NCBI RefSeq assembly: GCF_000252995.1
Contig: NC_015761.1
Coordinates: 1,426,001-1,490,000, forward strand
DNA length: 64,000 bases
Direction: 5' to 3'
Source: Salmonella bongori NCTC 12419
Lineage (GTDB): Bacteria > Pseudomonadota > Gammaproteobacteria > Enterobacterales > Enterobacteriaceae
Program-made: the position numbers and the translations under genes
Shown here: in pieces, positions 1 through 8,647 of the stretch
Position numbering within the stretch: position 1 is the stretch's first letter
Layout: the number at the start of each line of letters is the position of its first letter
Notes under the pieces: model-generated
Database searches by the model: none
The model's input: the letters and a program-made list of their open reading frames with translations, nothing else
Told to the model about the DNA's origin: nothing

Positions 1-777
1 TGTGGCCAGATAGATATTATTGGCATCATATTTAGCGCCAACAGTCCATGCATCCGCTTTATCACCGCCAGCGGTAGAGTAATTAACCTGCTCATTAGTA
101 CGATCGGAAGTGGTATATGCGGCGCCGAAACTTACGCCCATACCCAGATCATAAGTTGAGGAGATACCGAAGCCGTCACCGTTAGCGTTCTTCACGTTAC
201 GATCGCTACCGTTATTAGTGCCTTCCTGCTCATGAGAAACCTGGTTTTCATTGGCACCCTGATATTGCAACGCGAAGTTCAGACCGTCTACCAGACCGAA
301 GAAATCAGTGTTACGGTAGGTGGCCACACCGTTAGCACGACCGGTCATGTAGTTGTCAGCGTAAGTATAGGAGTCGCCACCGAACTCAGGCAGCATATCG
401 GTCCAGCCTTCTACGTCGTACAGAACACCGTAGTTACGACCATAGTCGAATGAGCCGTAGTCGCCGAATTTCAGGCCGGCGAATGCCAGACGAGTCCAGG
501 AATTAGCGCCTTCGCTTTCGGTAGTGTTAGCCTGAACGTTATATTCCCACTGGCCATAACCGATCAGTTGGTCATTAATCTGTGTTTCGCCTTTAAAGCC
601 GAAACGCATATAAGTCTGGTCGCCATCTTTAGAAGAGTCATCAGAGAAATAGTGCAGGCCGTCTACTTTCCCGTAAAGGTCCAGTTTGTTGCCGTCTTTA
701 TTATAAATTTCAGCGGCGTGCGCCGCACCCGCTGCCAGCAGAGCCGGGATGACAAGTGCCAATACTTTTCTTTTCAT
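1..777 (-). CDS. ompN: OmpN-like general porin, N-terminal 259 residues (gene runs off the left edge)
   Basis: Outer-membrane trimeric beta-barrel porin for passive entry of small hydrophilic solutes. The ATG is at 775-777, behind a TAAGGA ribosome site. It is followed by a signal peptide (MKRKVLALVIPALLAAGAA) and the mature start AEIYNKDGNKLDLYGKVDGL, typical of OmpC/OmpF/OmpN. The strand motifs GYGQWEYNVQAN and DYGRNYGVLYD, and the loop-3 constriction segment with WTDMLPEFGGDS, are all present. The frame is still open at base 1, in the segment YDANNIYLA, so roughly 110-120 C-terminal residues lie outside. Among paralogues it looks closest to E. coli OmpN as remembered. Some Salmonella annotations use ompS names for quiescent porins, so the exact symbol is less sure than the family. 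Confidence 0.88.
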   Translation of the reverse strand, partial: MKRKVLALVIPALLAAGAAHAAEIYNKDGNKLDLYGKVDGLHYFSDDSSKDGDQTYMRFGFKGETQINDQLIGYGQWEYNVQANTTESEGANSWTRLAFAGLKFGDYGSFDYGRNYGVLYDVEGWTDMLPEFGGDSYTYADNYMTGRANGVATYRNTDFFGLVDGLNFALQYQGANENQVSHEQEGTNNGSDRNVKNANGDGFGISSTYDLGMGVSFGAAYTTSDRTNEQVNYSTAGGDKADAWTVGAKYDANNIYLAT

Positions 778-1255
778 TTTTTATCCTTAAAAACTTAACT
801 TATTTGCAAAAGATTGAACTTCTACAGATTCGTTGAATCAAAGGCATCCTAATCTGAATAATATTATTTCAGCAAATACTAACTTTTCTTATATGTTGTT
901 AATTAATACAAAAGTTACCATCAGAAATGTATATATTTAAAGTGAATATATTGGTGATTATATATTCATGGATATGATTTGTTTGATTTCACACTTTGTG
1001 AAAAAAGGCGTCAATATATCGTCAGGCAGATATTTCGTTATCGATTTTGTGAGCGGGGTTGGAGTTTTTTTATTTAATCTTTTTTGGCAAAAAAGACGGT
1101 ATGCTCAGCGAGAGGGGCAAAAAAACGCCAGTTGATGGTCCACTCCTGCCTATAAAAAATAGTATTCACGTATGCAATGACTGTTTTCTGAACAGTGGCG
1201 GCAGTGAGTGTCGCCACGATGATTCGATAAAAGCAGGTAAAATCGGATGGATTGA
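778..1255. other. AT-rich intergenic region between rstA and the porin gene
   Basis: About 480 bases with no convincing gene. The half next to the porin start (about 800-1060) is strongly AT-rich, as in leaders of silenced or OmpR/LeuO-controlled porins, and must hold the porin promoter. I could not place a -10/-35 pair with confidence and saw no match to the sRNA MicC, which adjoins ompN in E. coli. A 75-codon open frame at 1059-1286 runs into the rstA 3' end and looks accidental. E. coli has rstB directly after rstA; here the porin occupies that place. Confidence 0.6.
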
Positions 1256-1990
1256 TTACCCCGCCATCGTCTCGTCCCAGGCATGAGGGGCAAAAAGATA
1301 ACCTTTATTGCGGATGGTTTTAATACGATAGGGCTCAGCAGCGTTGTCCTGTAATTTCTTACGCAAGCGGGAAATCGCGACATCTACGCTACGGTCCAGC
1401 CCATCATAATTGACGCCGCGCAGCGTTTTCAGTAACGCGTCGCGATCCATAATTTGTCCGGCGTGGGTGGCCAGTTCCCAGAGCAATTCAAAATCAGCGG
1501 TAGAGAGCGATATGAACTCGCCGTTCAGCTGGACAGCACGATTAAGGGGATCAATAGCCAACGCGCCAAAACGTAACGCTTTATGCGGCGTAAGTGCGTT
1601 CTCTTGTAAACTTTTTGCCTGCTGCGCCTGTTCATTTTGTCGCAGGTGTAAGCGTAATCTCGCCAGTAAAACGGCGGGGGGCGTGGTTTTGAGGATGTAG
1701 TCACACGCCCCCATTTCCAGCGCCAGGATATGGTTCATATCACTATCCAGCGAGGTGAGCAGGACAATCGGGCCTTGCCAACGGTGGCGTAAATCGCGAC
1801 ATATTGTCATGCCATCTTTACCGGGAAGCATAATATCCAGTAGGACCAGATCTGGCTGAGCGGTGAGGATCAGCTCTTCCGCCCGGTCTCCTCGCGGTTC
1901 AACAATGACATCAATGTCATGTTTCGCCAGATAGGCGGCAATGAGCGAACCCACTTCGGCGTCGTCTTCAACAAATACAATGCGGTTCAT
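1256..1990 (-). CDS. rstA: Response regulator RstA (OmpR/PhoB family)
   Basis: Cytoplasmic two-component response regulator, 244 aa. The receiver domain (about residues 1-115) has acidic residues EDD at 8-10, phospho-acceptor Asp52 in VLLDIMLPGKDG, and the conserved Lys101 in DYILKTTPP. A winged-helix DNA-binding domain (about 140-238) ends with RSVDVAISRLRKKL and IRNKGYLF. Its E. coli orthologue works with sensor RstB and is induced by PhoP. A PhoP-type box lies upstream at 2046-2062. An RstA-type box in front of asr (12280-12293) suggests a target within this window. No rstB follows on the 3' side; a porin gene does. The start ATG at 1988-1990 gives the same N-terminus as the E. coli protein. 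Confidence 0.95.
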   Translation of the reverse strand: MNRIVFVEDDAEVGSLIAAYLAKHDIDVIVEPRGDRAEELILTAQPDLVLLDIMLPGKDGMTICRDLRHRWQGPIVLLTSLDSDMNHILALEMGACDYILKTTPPAVLLARLRLHLRQNEQAQQAKSLQENALTPHKALRFGALAIDPLNRAVQLNGEFISLSTADFELLWELATHAGQIMDRDALLKTLRGVNYDGLDRSVDVAISRLRKKLQDNAAEPYRIKTIRNKGYLFAPHAWDETMAG

Positions 1991-2045
1991 ATTATTAACG
2001 GCGAATAGAAAACGCCAACATACACCGCCTCTGTGTTACCTTCCA

Positions 2046-2062
2046 TAAATCTTTTCTAAACA
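2046..2062 (-). promoter_or_regulatory. PhoP box upstream of rstA
   Basis: On the minus strand the sequence reads TGTTTA-GAAAA-GATTTA, a direct repeat with the 5-base spacer of the PhoP box consensus (T/G)GTTTA-N5-(T/G)GTTTA. The first half matches fully and the second has one mismatch in its core. It lies 56 bases upstream of the rstA ATG. PhoP control of rstA is established in E. coli and Salmonella; the site assignment here is by pattern. Confidence 0.72.
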
Positions 2063-2116
2063 AGGGCGGTTCCGTTATGCTACACACTGTTGTTATTGGG
2101 ATGTCAGGAAAAGGTA

Positions 2117-2452
2117 ATGGGACTTGTGATTAAAGCTGCCCTGGGGGCGCTGGTTGTCATATTGATTGGTCTGTTGTCAAAAACGAAAAATTATTATATC
2201 GCCGGGTTAATTCCTCTTTTTCCAACATTTGCGCTTATTGCGCACTACATCGTGGCCAGTGAGCGTGGTATTGACGCGATGCGAACCACTATTGTCTTTA
2301 GTATGTGGTCGATCATTCCTTATTTTATTTATCTTGCGTCGCTATGGTATTTCAGTGGCATGATGCGCCTGCCTGTCGCGCTTGGCGGTGCGGTGGTTTG
2401 CTGGGGGCTAAGCGCGTGGCTGCTAATTTTTTTCTGGATTAAGTGGCATTAG
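2117..2452 (+). CDS. ydgC: Inner-membrane protein YdgC (GlpM family)
   Basis: Small integral membrane protein of 111 aa with four predicted hydrophobic segments and no charged catalytic motif. The ATG at 2117 gives MGLVIKAALGALVV, the same N-terminus and length as the E. coli protein. An upstream in-frame ATG at 2090 would add nine residues and is less likely. Function is unknown; the GlpM family is named from a Pseudomonas gene linked to alginate and glycerol metabolism. It is transcribed divergently from rstA, so the 126-base gap holds both promoters. In E. coli folM lies between ydgC and ydgI; here only about 50 bases separate them and folM is missing. Confidence 0.88.
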   Translation: MGLVIKAALGALVVILIGLLSKTKNYYIAGLIPLFPTFALIAHYIVASERGIDAMRTTIVFSMWSIIPYFIYLASLWYFSGMMRLPVALGGAVVCWGLSAWLLIFFWIKWH

Positions 2453-2459
2453 TCCAGGT

Positions 2460-2499
2460 AAAAACCCATCGTCATCTTTACAGGTATTAAACGATGGGT
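2460..2499 (-). terminator. Rho-independent terminator after ydgI
   Basis: The arms ACCCATCGT (2464-2472) and ACGATGGGT (2491-2499) form a 9-bp stem with an 18-base loop. On the minus strand the stem is followed by TTTTTA, so it fits termination of ydgI. It also sits 3' of ydgC and may slow transcription from that side. Confidence 0.6.
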
Positions 2500-2505
2500 A
2501 AGCCT

Positions 2506-3888
2506 TTATCCCACCAGCATCCATGTAGCCGGAACTGCGGCCACCAGCAACAAACCAATCAGCACCATTTCCTGACGGTTTAATACGTTGCTATGCGGGT
2601 GTGTACGGCGCGCATACAGGAAAACCAGTAATCCAGGCGCATACAGGACGACGGACAGCAACAGATGCATGGGGCCCGATGCGTATAATAACCATAAGCC
2701 ATAAATGCAGGCACCGATACCTACCGCCCGATGGAGGGGACGCGCCGCAATCTTCAGTAAAAATGCGCCGACGAGAAAATAGGGGACCAGAATCATCTCT
2801 GACGCGATCGTCAACAGCGTGTTGTAGTCCGAACCGGTAAGCCATATGAGTACCAGACAGATTTGTACGCAGATATTGGTGAGCCATAACGATGCAGACG
2901 GCGCGCCTTGCGCGTTTTGCCGTGCGAAGATGCCCGGGAAAGATTGATAAGCCGCCGCCAGGAACGGTACTTCCGCCGCCATGATGGTCCAGCTTAGATA
3001 AGCTCCGCAGACAGACACAATCAGTCCCGCGGCAATAATAATTTCGCCCCACGGCCCCATCATTTTCACCATCAGGCCGGCCATGGACGGGTTGCGCATC
3101 TCTGCCAGCTCAGGACGGGCAAGAACGCCCAGTGAAAGTAATGTGACGAGGAGATAAATGCCCAACGCTGCGAGTACCGCCAGTAGCGTGGCGCGGCCGA
3201 CATCCCGTTTATTTTTCGCGCGGGCAGAGACGACAACGGCACCTTCAACGCCAATAAACACCCATAGCGTAATGAGCATGGTGTTTTTGACCTGCTCCCA
3301 GACGGGGACACCGAGTTCAATGCCCGTAAAGTCCAGGCTGAAGGTATCCAGTTTGAACATCATGATAGCCAGGACAATAAACGCCCCAAGCGGTAACAGT
3401 TTTGCCAGGGTCGCAACAAGGTTGATGCTGGCTGCCGTTTGTACGCCGCGCAGGATGAGGAAATGGACAATCCAGAGAAGGACCGAGGCGCCCACGATAG
3501 CCTGCCAGGTATTACCGTCGCCAAACAGACGCAGCTCAGGTGTATCGGTAAAGAAACTCAGCGCTGAAAAGACGATAACCAGGTAAGATACGTTGGCAAT
3601 GACCGCGCACAGCCAATAGCCCCAGGCGGAACAGAAGCCGATCAGTTCGCCGAAGCCTTCGCGGGCGTAAGTAAAGATGCCGCCGTCAAGCTCGGCGCGA
3701 ATACGCGTAAGGATTAACATGGCGAATGCCAGTAAGAGTATCCCCACGCCGGTGATAGCCCAGCCAATTAATAGCGCAGCCGGACTGGCAACGGCGGCCA
3801 TATTCTGGGGCAGACTGAAAACGCCCGCGCCAAGCATTGAGCTTAAAACCAGCGCGGTCAGTGCGCTCAGTCCCAGTTTTTTTTCCAT
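2506..3888 (-). CDS. ydgI: Arginine/ornithine antiporter YdgI (APC superfamily)
   Basis: Inner-membrane amino-acid antiporter, 460 aa, with about 12 hydrophobic segments. The N-terminus MEKKLGLSALTALVLSSMLG followed by AGVFSLPQN is the APC-family first-helix motif that lines the substrate site. The sequence closely resembles E. coli YdgI and the arginine-ornithine exchangers of the ArcD group; arginine/ornithine exchange is inferred from family only. It is a single gene with its own terminator at 2460-2499. The 5' side (3889-4085) holds its promoter, which I could not define. Confidence 0.88.
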   Translation of the reverse strand: MEKKLGLSALTALVLSSMLGAGVFSLPQNMAAVASPAALLIGWAITGVGILLLAFAMLILTRIRAELDGGIFTYAREGFGELIGFCSAWGYWLCAVIANVSYLVIVFSALSFFTDTPELRLFGDGNTWQAIVGASVLLWIVHFLILRGVQTAASINLVATLAKLLPLGAFIVLAIMMFKLDTFSLDFTGIELGVPVWEQVKNTMLITLWVFIGVEGAVVVSARAKNKRDVGRATLLAVLAALGIYLLVTLLSLGVLARPELAEMRNPSMAGLMVKMMGPWGEIIIAAGLIVSVCGAYLSWTIMAAEVPFLAAAYQSFPGIFARQNAQGAPSASLWLTNICVQICLVLIWLTGSDYNTLLTIASEMILVPYFLVGAFLLKIAARPLHRAVGIGACIYGLWLLYASGPMHLLLSVVLYAPGLLVFLYARRTHPHSNVLNRQEMVLIGLLLVAAVPATWMLVG

Positions 3889-4085
3889 CGGTATCCAGCT
3901 ATAAAAATGAAAGTGGAAGAATAATTATTATGGCAAAACGCATAAAAATGGTGAAAGCCACTAAGGCGCGGGATTTTACGGAGAGAAGGGACCTCATGCA
4001 ACGGCCTGGGTAAGATTTATCGCTAAAAAAGCGAAAAGTGAGATTCATCGCGACATTTGTCAGAATGGGAACCCCGGGAGTGAGT

Positions 4086-4190
4086 GCCTGATGGCGCGAC
4101 TTTTATGGTTTATCAGACCTGGCGTTGAACAATAGTGTAGACAGGTTAAGGCAGTTATGCCGCCATCTGGCAAGAAAGCCTGATGGCGAC
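4086..4190. repeat. REP/BIME-like repeats 3' of ydgH
   Basis: Three REP-like units occur: GCCTGATGGCGCG from 4086 with its pairing arm TATCAGACC near 4111, an inverted unit CGCCATCTGGC near 4160-4170, and a direct unit GCCTGATGGCG at 4178-4188. The last two form an almost perfect hairpin around AAGAAA. This is the usual form of enterobacterial interspersed palindromes. The hairpin lies 8 bases past the ydgH stop and could protect the 3' end of its mRNA. Confidence 0.6.
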
Positions 4191-4197
4191 GCGCACC

Positions 4198-5142
4198 TTA
4201 TTTATACAGATCGGCGCTGATGGTGATATTGTTGCCGCGCTCCTGCCACTGACGCGTAATATGATAATACTTCGCCCCTTTCTTCGCCGCGCGTTTGGCG
4301 ACCTGATAAGAGATTTCCGTCATATTGCCGTAGTTGCCGGTGAATTTAATACTGTCGAAAGGCACCATCATCGCTGCGGTGGCTTTGTTCAATTCTTCAA
4401 CTTTCGTGCCATCCGGAAGCGTGACAGTGTAACGTCCGCCTTTGGTCGATTGCGTTTCGAAGAAACGGCCCACCTCAGCGCTCGGCGAGGCTGACGTCGC
4501 TACGCCTGGAATTTCGACTTTCTTCGCAGCTTCGCCACCCTGGGCCAACGCCGCGCGGCCAGCGTCAGAGTCTGCCGGAATAGCGTCGGGGCTCTGCACG
4601 ATGCGCTTTTTCGCGTCTTTTTTATAGATAAACGCGGTGATGCGTTGGTTGCCGCCCTGGTTCGCATCAACCTGACGCACAATATAGAAAGCGTAAGCGT
4701 CTTTCTGCTTAGCCGCTTTCGTAATGGCATCGTTCACTTCCGGTTGGCTACGGTAGAAGCCCTGAACGGTGACCGTATCGTACGGTTCCAGCTGTACCGC
4801 CTGATCTTTCGGTAATTCCACAATACCATTAATGACACGATTTTTCGGCGCGTCGGCTTTTGGCGCGTCGGCTTTATAAACATCGGCTACAACTCGCCAG
4901 TTACCGCTATTGCCAAATTCAGAGGTGTCGACAACATAGAAAGAGGCTGCGCCTTCTTTATCTGCGCGGCGGGACACGGCGGAAACCGCATCACCAATAG
5001 CATTAAAACGACCGGTAATCACGATGCGGTCATACGGTTTTAGTGCAGCCGCTTGCTCCGGCGTCAGTTCTGTTGCTGCATGGACAGAAAAAGCAGCCGC
5101 AGAAAGCAGTGCCGACGCCAGGAGAGTGTTCTTAAGCTTCAT
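4198..5142 (-). CDS. ydgH: YdgH, periplasmic DUF1471 protein with three repeated domains
   Basis: Exported protein of 314 aa with a clear signal peptide (MKLKNTLLASALLSAAAFSVHA). Three DUF1471 (YhcN/BhsA/McbA-like) domains follow, at about residues 25-90, 115-185 and 245-314. Each has the pattern of a Y/FD-x-I/V strand, an isolated Gly-rich turn and a K-A-A-x-K-G/KA-YYhI helix. The family is linked to stress and biofilm phenotypes; the molecular role is not known. Between the first two domains the five residues KADAP occur twice in tandem, from a 15-base DNA repeat at 4847-4877 that could vary between strains. Confidence 0.9.
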   Translation of the reverse strand: MKLKNTLLASALLSAAAFSVHAATELTPEQAAALKPYDRIVITGRFNAIGDAVSAVSRRADKEGAASFYVVDTSEFGNSGNWRVVADVYKADAPKADAPKNRVINGIVELPKDQAVQLEPYDTVTVQGFYRSQPEVNDAITKAAKQKDAYAFYIVRQVDANQGGNQRITAFIYKKDAKKRIVQSPDAIPADSDAGRAALAQGGEAAKKVEIPGVATSASPSAEVGRFFETQSTKGGRYTVTLPDGTKVEELNKATAAMMVPFDSIKFTGNYGNMTEISYQVAKRAAKKGAKYYHITRQWQERGNNITISADLYK

Positions 5143-5667
5143 AAAAATAATCCTTCGCCTTGCGCAAACCAGGTACTGGTATTGTTATTGACTAGAAACG
5201 TGGCTGATTATTGCATTTAAACCCTATGGATGTCTGCGGGATTTTTCACGCATCGTGTCATGTGCCGTCACGTGAACGATAACTTTTGTTAAGAAGTCGA
5301 AAAAAACGCCACCCATGGAGCTAACCAGATGAAGCACATGAATTTAATAAGTTAACTTGATGTTAATTTCTTGTTTCTGGCAGGCGTTAAATGATGTTGT
5401 ACCGCCGGAATGGAGCGAATTATCAGCCTTTATAGGCGGTTTTGGAGGCATTATGGCTGCTTAGCGGCTGAATCGTTCATATTTTGCAAATTTGATAAAG
5501 ATTTCTGTTTTTAGGCGCTAGATCACAGGCGTTATTTTCAGTAGGTTATAGAGAGTTTGTAACGGTTTTACCTTGCTGAGGTAACATTTACCTCAAACGC
5601 GGGCAGGCATAGGCTTCTCGCGCTTACTGACAAACCATCATCAAAAATACCGATGGAAGGGAATATT
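5143..5667. other. Intergenic region between ydgH and pntA
   Basis: About 525 bases without a gene. It must contain the divergent promoters for ydgH and pntAB. The stretch just before pntA (about 5520-5650) has no strong hairpin. The central part (about 5290-5500) is AT-rich with several TTAA/TTGTTAA tracts. I could not assign a specific operator. Confidence 0.5.
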
Positions 5668-7197
5668 ATGCGAATTGGCATACCAAAAGAGCGGTTACCC
5701 AATGAAACCCGAGTCGCTGCGACGCCGAAAACGGTAGAGCAGCTGCTGAAGCTGGGTTTTAGCGTCGCTGTCGAAAGCGGAGCGGGTCAACTGGCAAGTT
5801 TTGACGATAAGGCGTTTGCGCAGGCTGGCGCGGATATTGTAGACAGCAATGCGGTCTGGCAGGCGGAAATAATCCTCAAGGTTAATGCGCCTGAAGAGAA
5901 TGAAATTGCTTTGCTTAATCCAGGCGCCACGCTGATCAGTTTTATCTGGCCTGCACAAAACGCCTCGTTAATGGAGAAACTCGCCGAACGTAAGGTTACG
6001 GTGATGGCAATGGACGCCGTGCCGCGTATTTCGCGCGCCCAGTCGCTCGACGCATTAAGTTCAATGGCGAATATTGCTGGCTATCGCGCAATTGTGGAGG
6101 CCGCGCATGAGTTTGGGCGCTTCTTTACCGGGCAAATCACCGCTGCCGGGAAAGTGCCGCCGGCAAAGGTGATGGTGATTGGCGCGGGCGTAGCCGGTCT
6201 GGCGGCTATCGGCGCAGCAAATAGCCTGGGAGCGATTGTCCGCGCGTTTGACACTCGTCCTGAAGTGAAAGAGCAAGTCCAGAGTATGGGAGCGGAGTTC
6301 CTCGAACTGGATTTTAAAGAGGAGGCCGGTAGCGGTGATGGTTACGCTAAAGTGATGTCCGAGGCGTTTATCAAAGCTGAAATGGACCTCTTTGCCGCCC
6401 AGGCTAAAGAGGTCGACATCATTGTGACCACCGCGTTGATTCCGGGTAAACCGGCGCCGAAGCTGATTACTCGCGAAATGGTAGATGCGATGAAGGCCGG
6501 TAGCGTGATTGTCGACCTGGCCGCACAGAATGGCGGTAACTGCGAATATACCGTCGCCAACCAGATCGTAACGACAGACAATGGCGTGAAGGTGATTGGC
6601 TACACCGATCTGCCGGGCCGATTGCCGACGCAGTCCTCTCAATTGTATGGCACCAACCTGGTCAACCTGCTGAAACTGCTGTGCAAAGAGAAGGATGGCA
6701 GTATTGACGTGAATTTTGATGATGTCGTTATCCGTGGCGTCACCGTAATTCGCGAGGGTGAAATTACCTGGCCGGCGCCGCCAATCCAGGTTTCTGCACA
6801 GCCCCAGGCTGCGCCTAAAGTCTCCCCTGCGCCAAAAGAACCGGAAAAGCCCACTTCACGCTGGCGAAAATATGCGCTCATGGCGCTGGCGATTCTTCTT
6901 TTCGGCTGGCTGGCCGATGTCGCGCCAAAAGAGTTTCTCGGTCACTTTACCGTCTTTGCGCTCGCCTGTGTGGTCGGTTACTACGTGGTGTGGAATGTGT
7001 CTCACGCGCTTCATACGCCATTAATGTCTGTAACTAACGCAATTTCAGGGATTATTGTTGTCGGGGCATTATTGCAAATTGGCCAGGGCGGCTGGGTCAG
7101 CTTCCTGAGCTTTATCGCGGTACTCATCGCCAGCATTAATATTTTCGGTGGCTTCACCGTGACTCAGCGTATGCTGAAAATGTTCCGGAAAAACTAA
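5668..7197 (+). CDS. pntA: Proton-translocating NAD(P) transhydrogenase, alpha subunit
   Basis: Alpha subunit (509 aa) of the inner-membrane enzyme that couples proton entry to hydride transfer from NADH to NADP+. Domain I binds NAD(H), with the dinucleotide motif GAGVAG at about residues 172-177 and the mobile-loop region around DLPGRLPTQSSQLY. A Pro/Ala/Lys-rich linker (about 375-400) joins it to four C-terminal membrane helices from ALMALAILLFGW onward. I chose the ATG at 5668 (MRIGIPKERL), which matches the E. coli N-terminus; an ATG at 5653 would add five residues. pntB follows after 10 bases, in the standard operon. Confidence 0.97.
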   Translation: MRIGIPKERLPNETRVAATPKTVEQLLKLGFSVAVESGAGQLASFDDKAFAQAGADIVDSNAVWQAEIILKVNAPEENEIALLNPGATLISFIWPAQNASLMEKLAERKVTVMAMDAVPRISRAQSLDALSSMANIAGYRAIVEAAHEFGRFFTGQITAAGKVPPAKVMVIGAGVAGLAAIGAANSLGAIVRAFDTRPEVKEQVQSMGAEFLELDFKEEAGSGDGYAKVMSEAFIKAEMDLFAAQAKEVDIIVTTALIPGKPAPKLITREMVDAMKAGSVIVDLAAQNGGNCEYTVANQIVTTDNGVKVIGYTDLPGRLPTQSSQLYGTNLVNLLKLLCKEKDGSIDVNFDDVVIRGVTVIREGEITWPAPPIQVSAQPQAAPKVSPAPKEPEKPTSRWRKYALMALAILLFGWLADVAPKEFLGHFTVFALACVVGYYVVWNVSHALHTPLMSVTNAISGIIVVGALLQIGQGGWVSFLSFIAVLIASINIFGGFTVTQRMLKMFRKN

Positions 7198-7207
7198 GGG
7201 GTAACAC

Positions 7208-8596
7208 ATGTCTGGAGGATTAGTTACAGCTGCATACATTGTTGCCGCAATCCTGTTTATTTTCAGTCTCGCCGGGCTTTCAAAACATGAAACGTCCCGA
7301 CAGGGGAATAATTTCGGTATTGCCGGGATGGCGATCGCGTTGCTGGCGACCATATTTGGGCCGGATACCGGCAATGTGGCATGGATTCTGGTCGCCATGA
7401 TTATTGGCGGCGCGATTGGCATCCGCATGGCGAAGAAAGTTGAGATGACCGAGATGCCGGAGCTGGTCGCGATTCTGCACAGTTTCGTCGGTCTGGCGGC
7501 GGTACTGGTTGGCTTTAACAGCTATCTGTACCATGACGCCAGTCTGGCGCCGGTGCTGGTCAATATTCATCTGACCGAAGTCTTCCTTGGTATCTTTATT
7601 GGCGCAGTGACTTTCACCGGATCGGTCGTGGCGTTTGGTAAGCTACGTGGTAAAATTTCGTCTAAGCCGTTGATGTTGCCTAACCGTCACAAAATGAACC
7701 TGGCGGCGCTGGTTGTCTCTTTCCTGTTGCTGCTGGTTTTTGTCCGCACCGAAAGCGTGGGTCTGCAGGTTCTGGCGTTACTGCTGATGACTATTATCGC
7801 GCTGGCGTTTGGTTGGCATCTGGTCGCCTCTATCGGCGGGGCGGATATGCCGGTCGTTGTTTCAATGTTGAACTCCTATTCCGGTTGGGCGGCGGCGGCG
7901 GCGGGCTTTATGTTAAGCAACGATCTGCTGATTGTGACCGGTGCTCTGGTCGGTTCATCAGGCGCGATTCTGTCTTACATTATGTGTAAAGCGATGAACC
8001 GCTCTTTTATCAGCGTTATTGCTGGTGGTTTCGGTACCGATGGCTCCTCAACCGGTGACGATCAGGAAGCAGGCGAACATCGCGAAATCACGGCGGAGGA
8101 GACCGCTGAGATGCTGAAAAATTCCCATTCCGTCATCATTACTCCGGGCTATGGGATGGCGGTGGCGCAGGCGCAGTATCCGGTGGCGGAAATTACCGAA
8201 AAACTGCGCGCGCGCGGCATTAACGTACGTTTCGGCATTCATCCAGTGGCGGGGCGCCTGCCGGGGCATATGAACGTGCTGCTGGCGGAGGCGAAAGTGC
8301 CTTATGACATCGTGCTGGAAATGGACGAAATCAACGATGACTTTGCCGATACCGACACCGTGCTGGTGATAGGCGCGAACGATACGGTGAACCCGGCGGC
8401 GCAAGATGATCCACGCAGCCCGATTGCCGGTATGCCGGTTCTCGAAGTGTGGAAAGCGCAGAATGTCGTGGTCTTTAAGCGTTCAATGAATACCGGTTAT
8501 GCGGGTGTACAGAACCCGCTGTTCTTTAAAGAGAATACGCAGATGCTGTTTGGTGATGCTAAAGCCAGCGTGGATGCGATTCTGAAAGCGCTTTAA
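7208..8596 (+). CDS. pntB: Proton-translocating NAD(P) transhydrogenase, beta subunit
   Basis: Beta subunit, 462 aa, same length as in E. coli. The N-terminal half has eight or nine membrane helices, including His91 in LHSFVG, the proton-channel histidine of the family. Domain III (about residue 290 to the end) binds NADP(H), with the nucleotide motif GYGMAVAQAQ, a conserved GRLPGHMNVLLAEA segment and GANDTVNP. It is co-transcribed with pntA, 10 bases upstream, and followed by a good terminator. Confidence 0.97.
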   Translation: MSGGLVTAAYIVAAILFIFSLAGLSKHETSRQGNNFGIAGMAIALLATIFGPDTGNVAWILVAMIIGGAIGIRMAKKVEMTEMPELVAILHSFVGLAAVLVGFNSYLYHDASLAPVLVNIHLTEVFLGIFIGAVTFTGSVVAFGKLRGKISSKPLMLPNRHKMNLAALVVSFLLLLVFVRTESVGLQVLALLLMTIIALAFGWHLVASIGGADMPVVVSMLNSYSGWAAAAAGFMLSNDLLIVTGALVGSSGAILSYIMCKAMNRSFISVIAGGFGTDGSSTGDDQEAGEHREITAEETAEMLKNSHSVIITPGYGMAVAQAQYPVAEITEKLRARGINVRFGIHPVAGRLPGHMNVLLAEAKVPYDIVLEMDEINDDFADTDTVLVIGANDTVNPAAQDDPRSPIAGMPVLEVWKAQNVVVFKRSMNTGYAGVQNPLFFKENTQMLFGDAKASVDAILKAL

Positions 8597-8612
8597 TTTA
8601 TTAACTATGTGG

Positions 8613-8637
8613 CGGCCTCTTTGGAGGCCGTTTTTTT
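8613..8637 (+). terminator. Rho-independent terminator of pntAB
   Basis: The stem CGGCCT/AGGCCG (8613-8618 with 8625-8630) is followed by seven T residues from 8631. It lies 17 bases past the pntB stop. The tqsA 3' end is just beyond, but the minus strand has no U-tract after the stem, so it mainly serves pntAB. Confidence 0.85.
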
Positions 8638-8647
8638 ATGGTGTGTT

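Noticed and set aside
778..1255. Possible MicC sRNA next to the porin
   Set aside because: E. coli has micC beside ompN, but I saw neither its seed region nor its terminator here.
1059..1286. 75-codon plus-strand ORF between the porin and rstA
   Set aside because: It overlaps the rstA 3' end, has no ribosome site and a composition unlike a protein.
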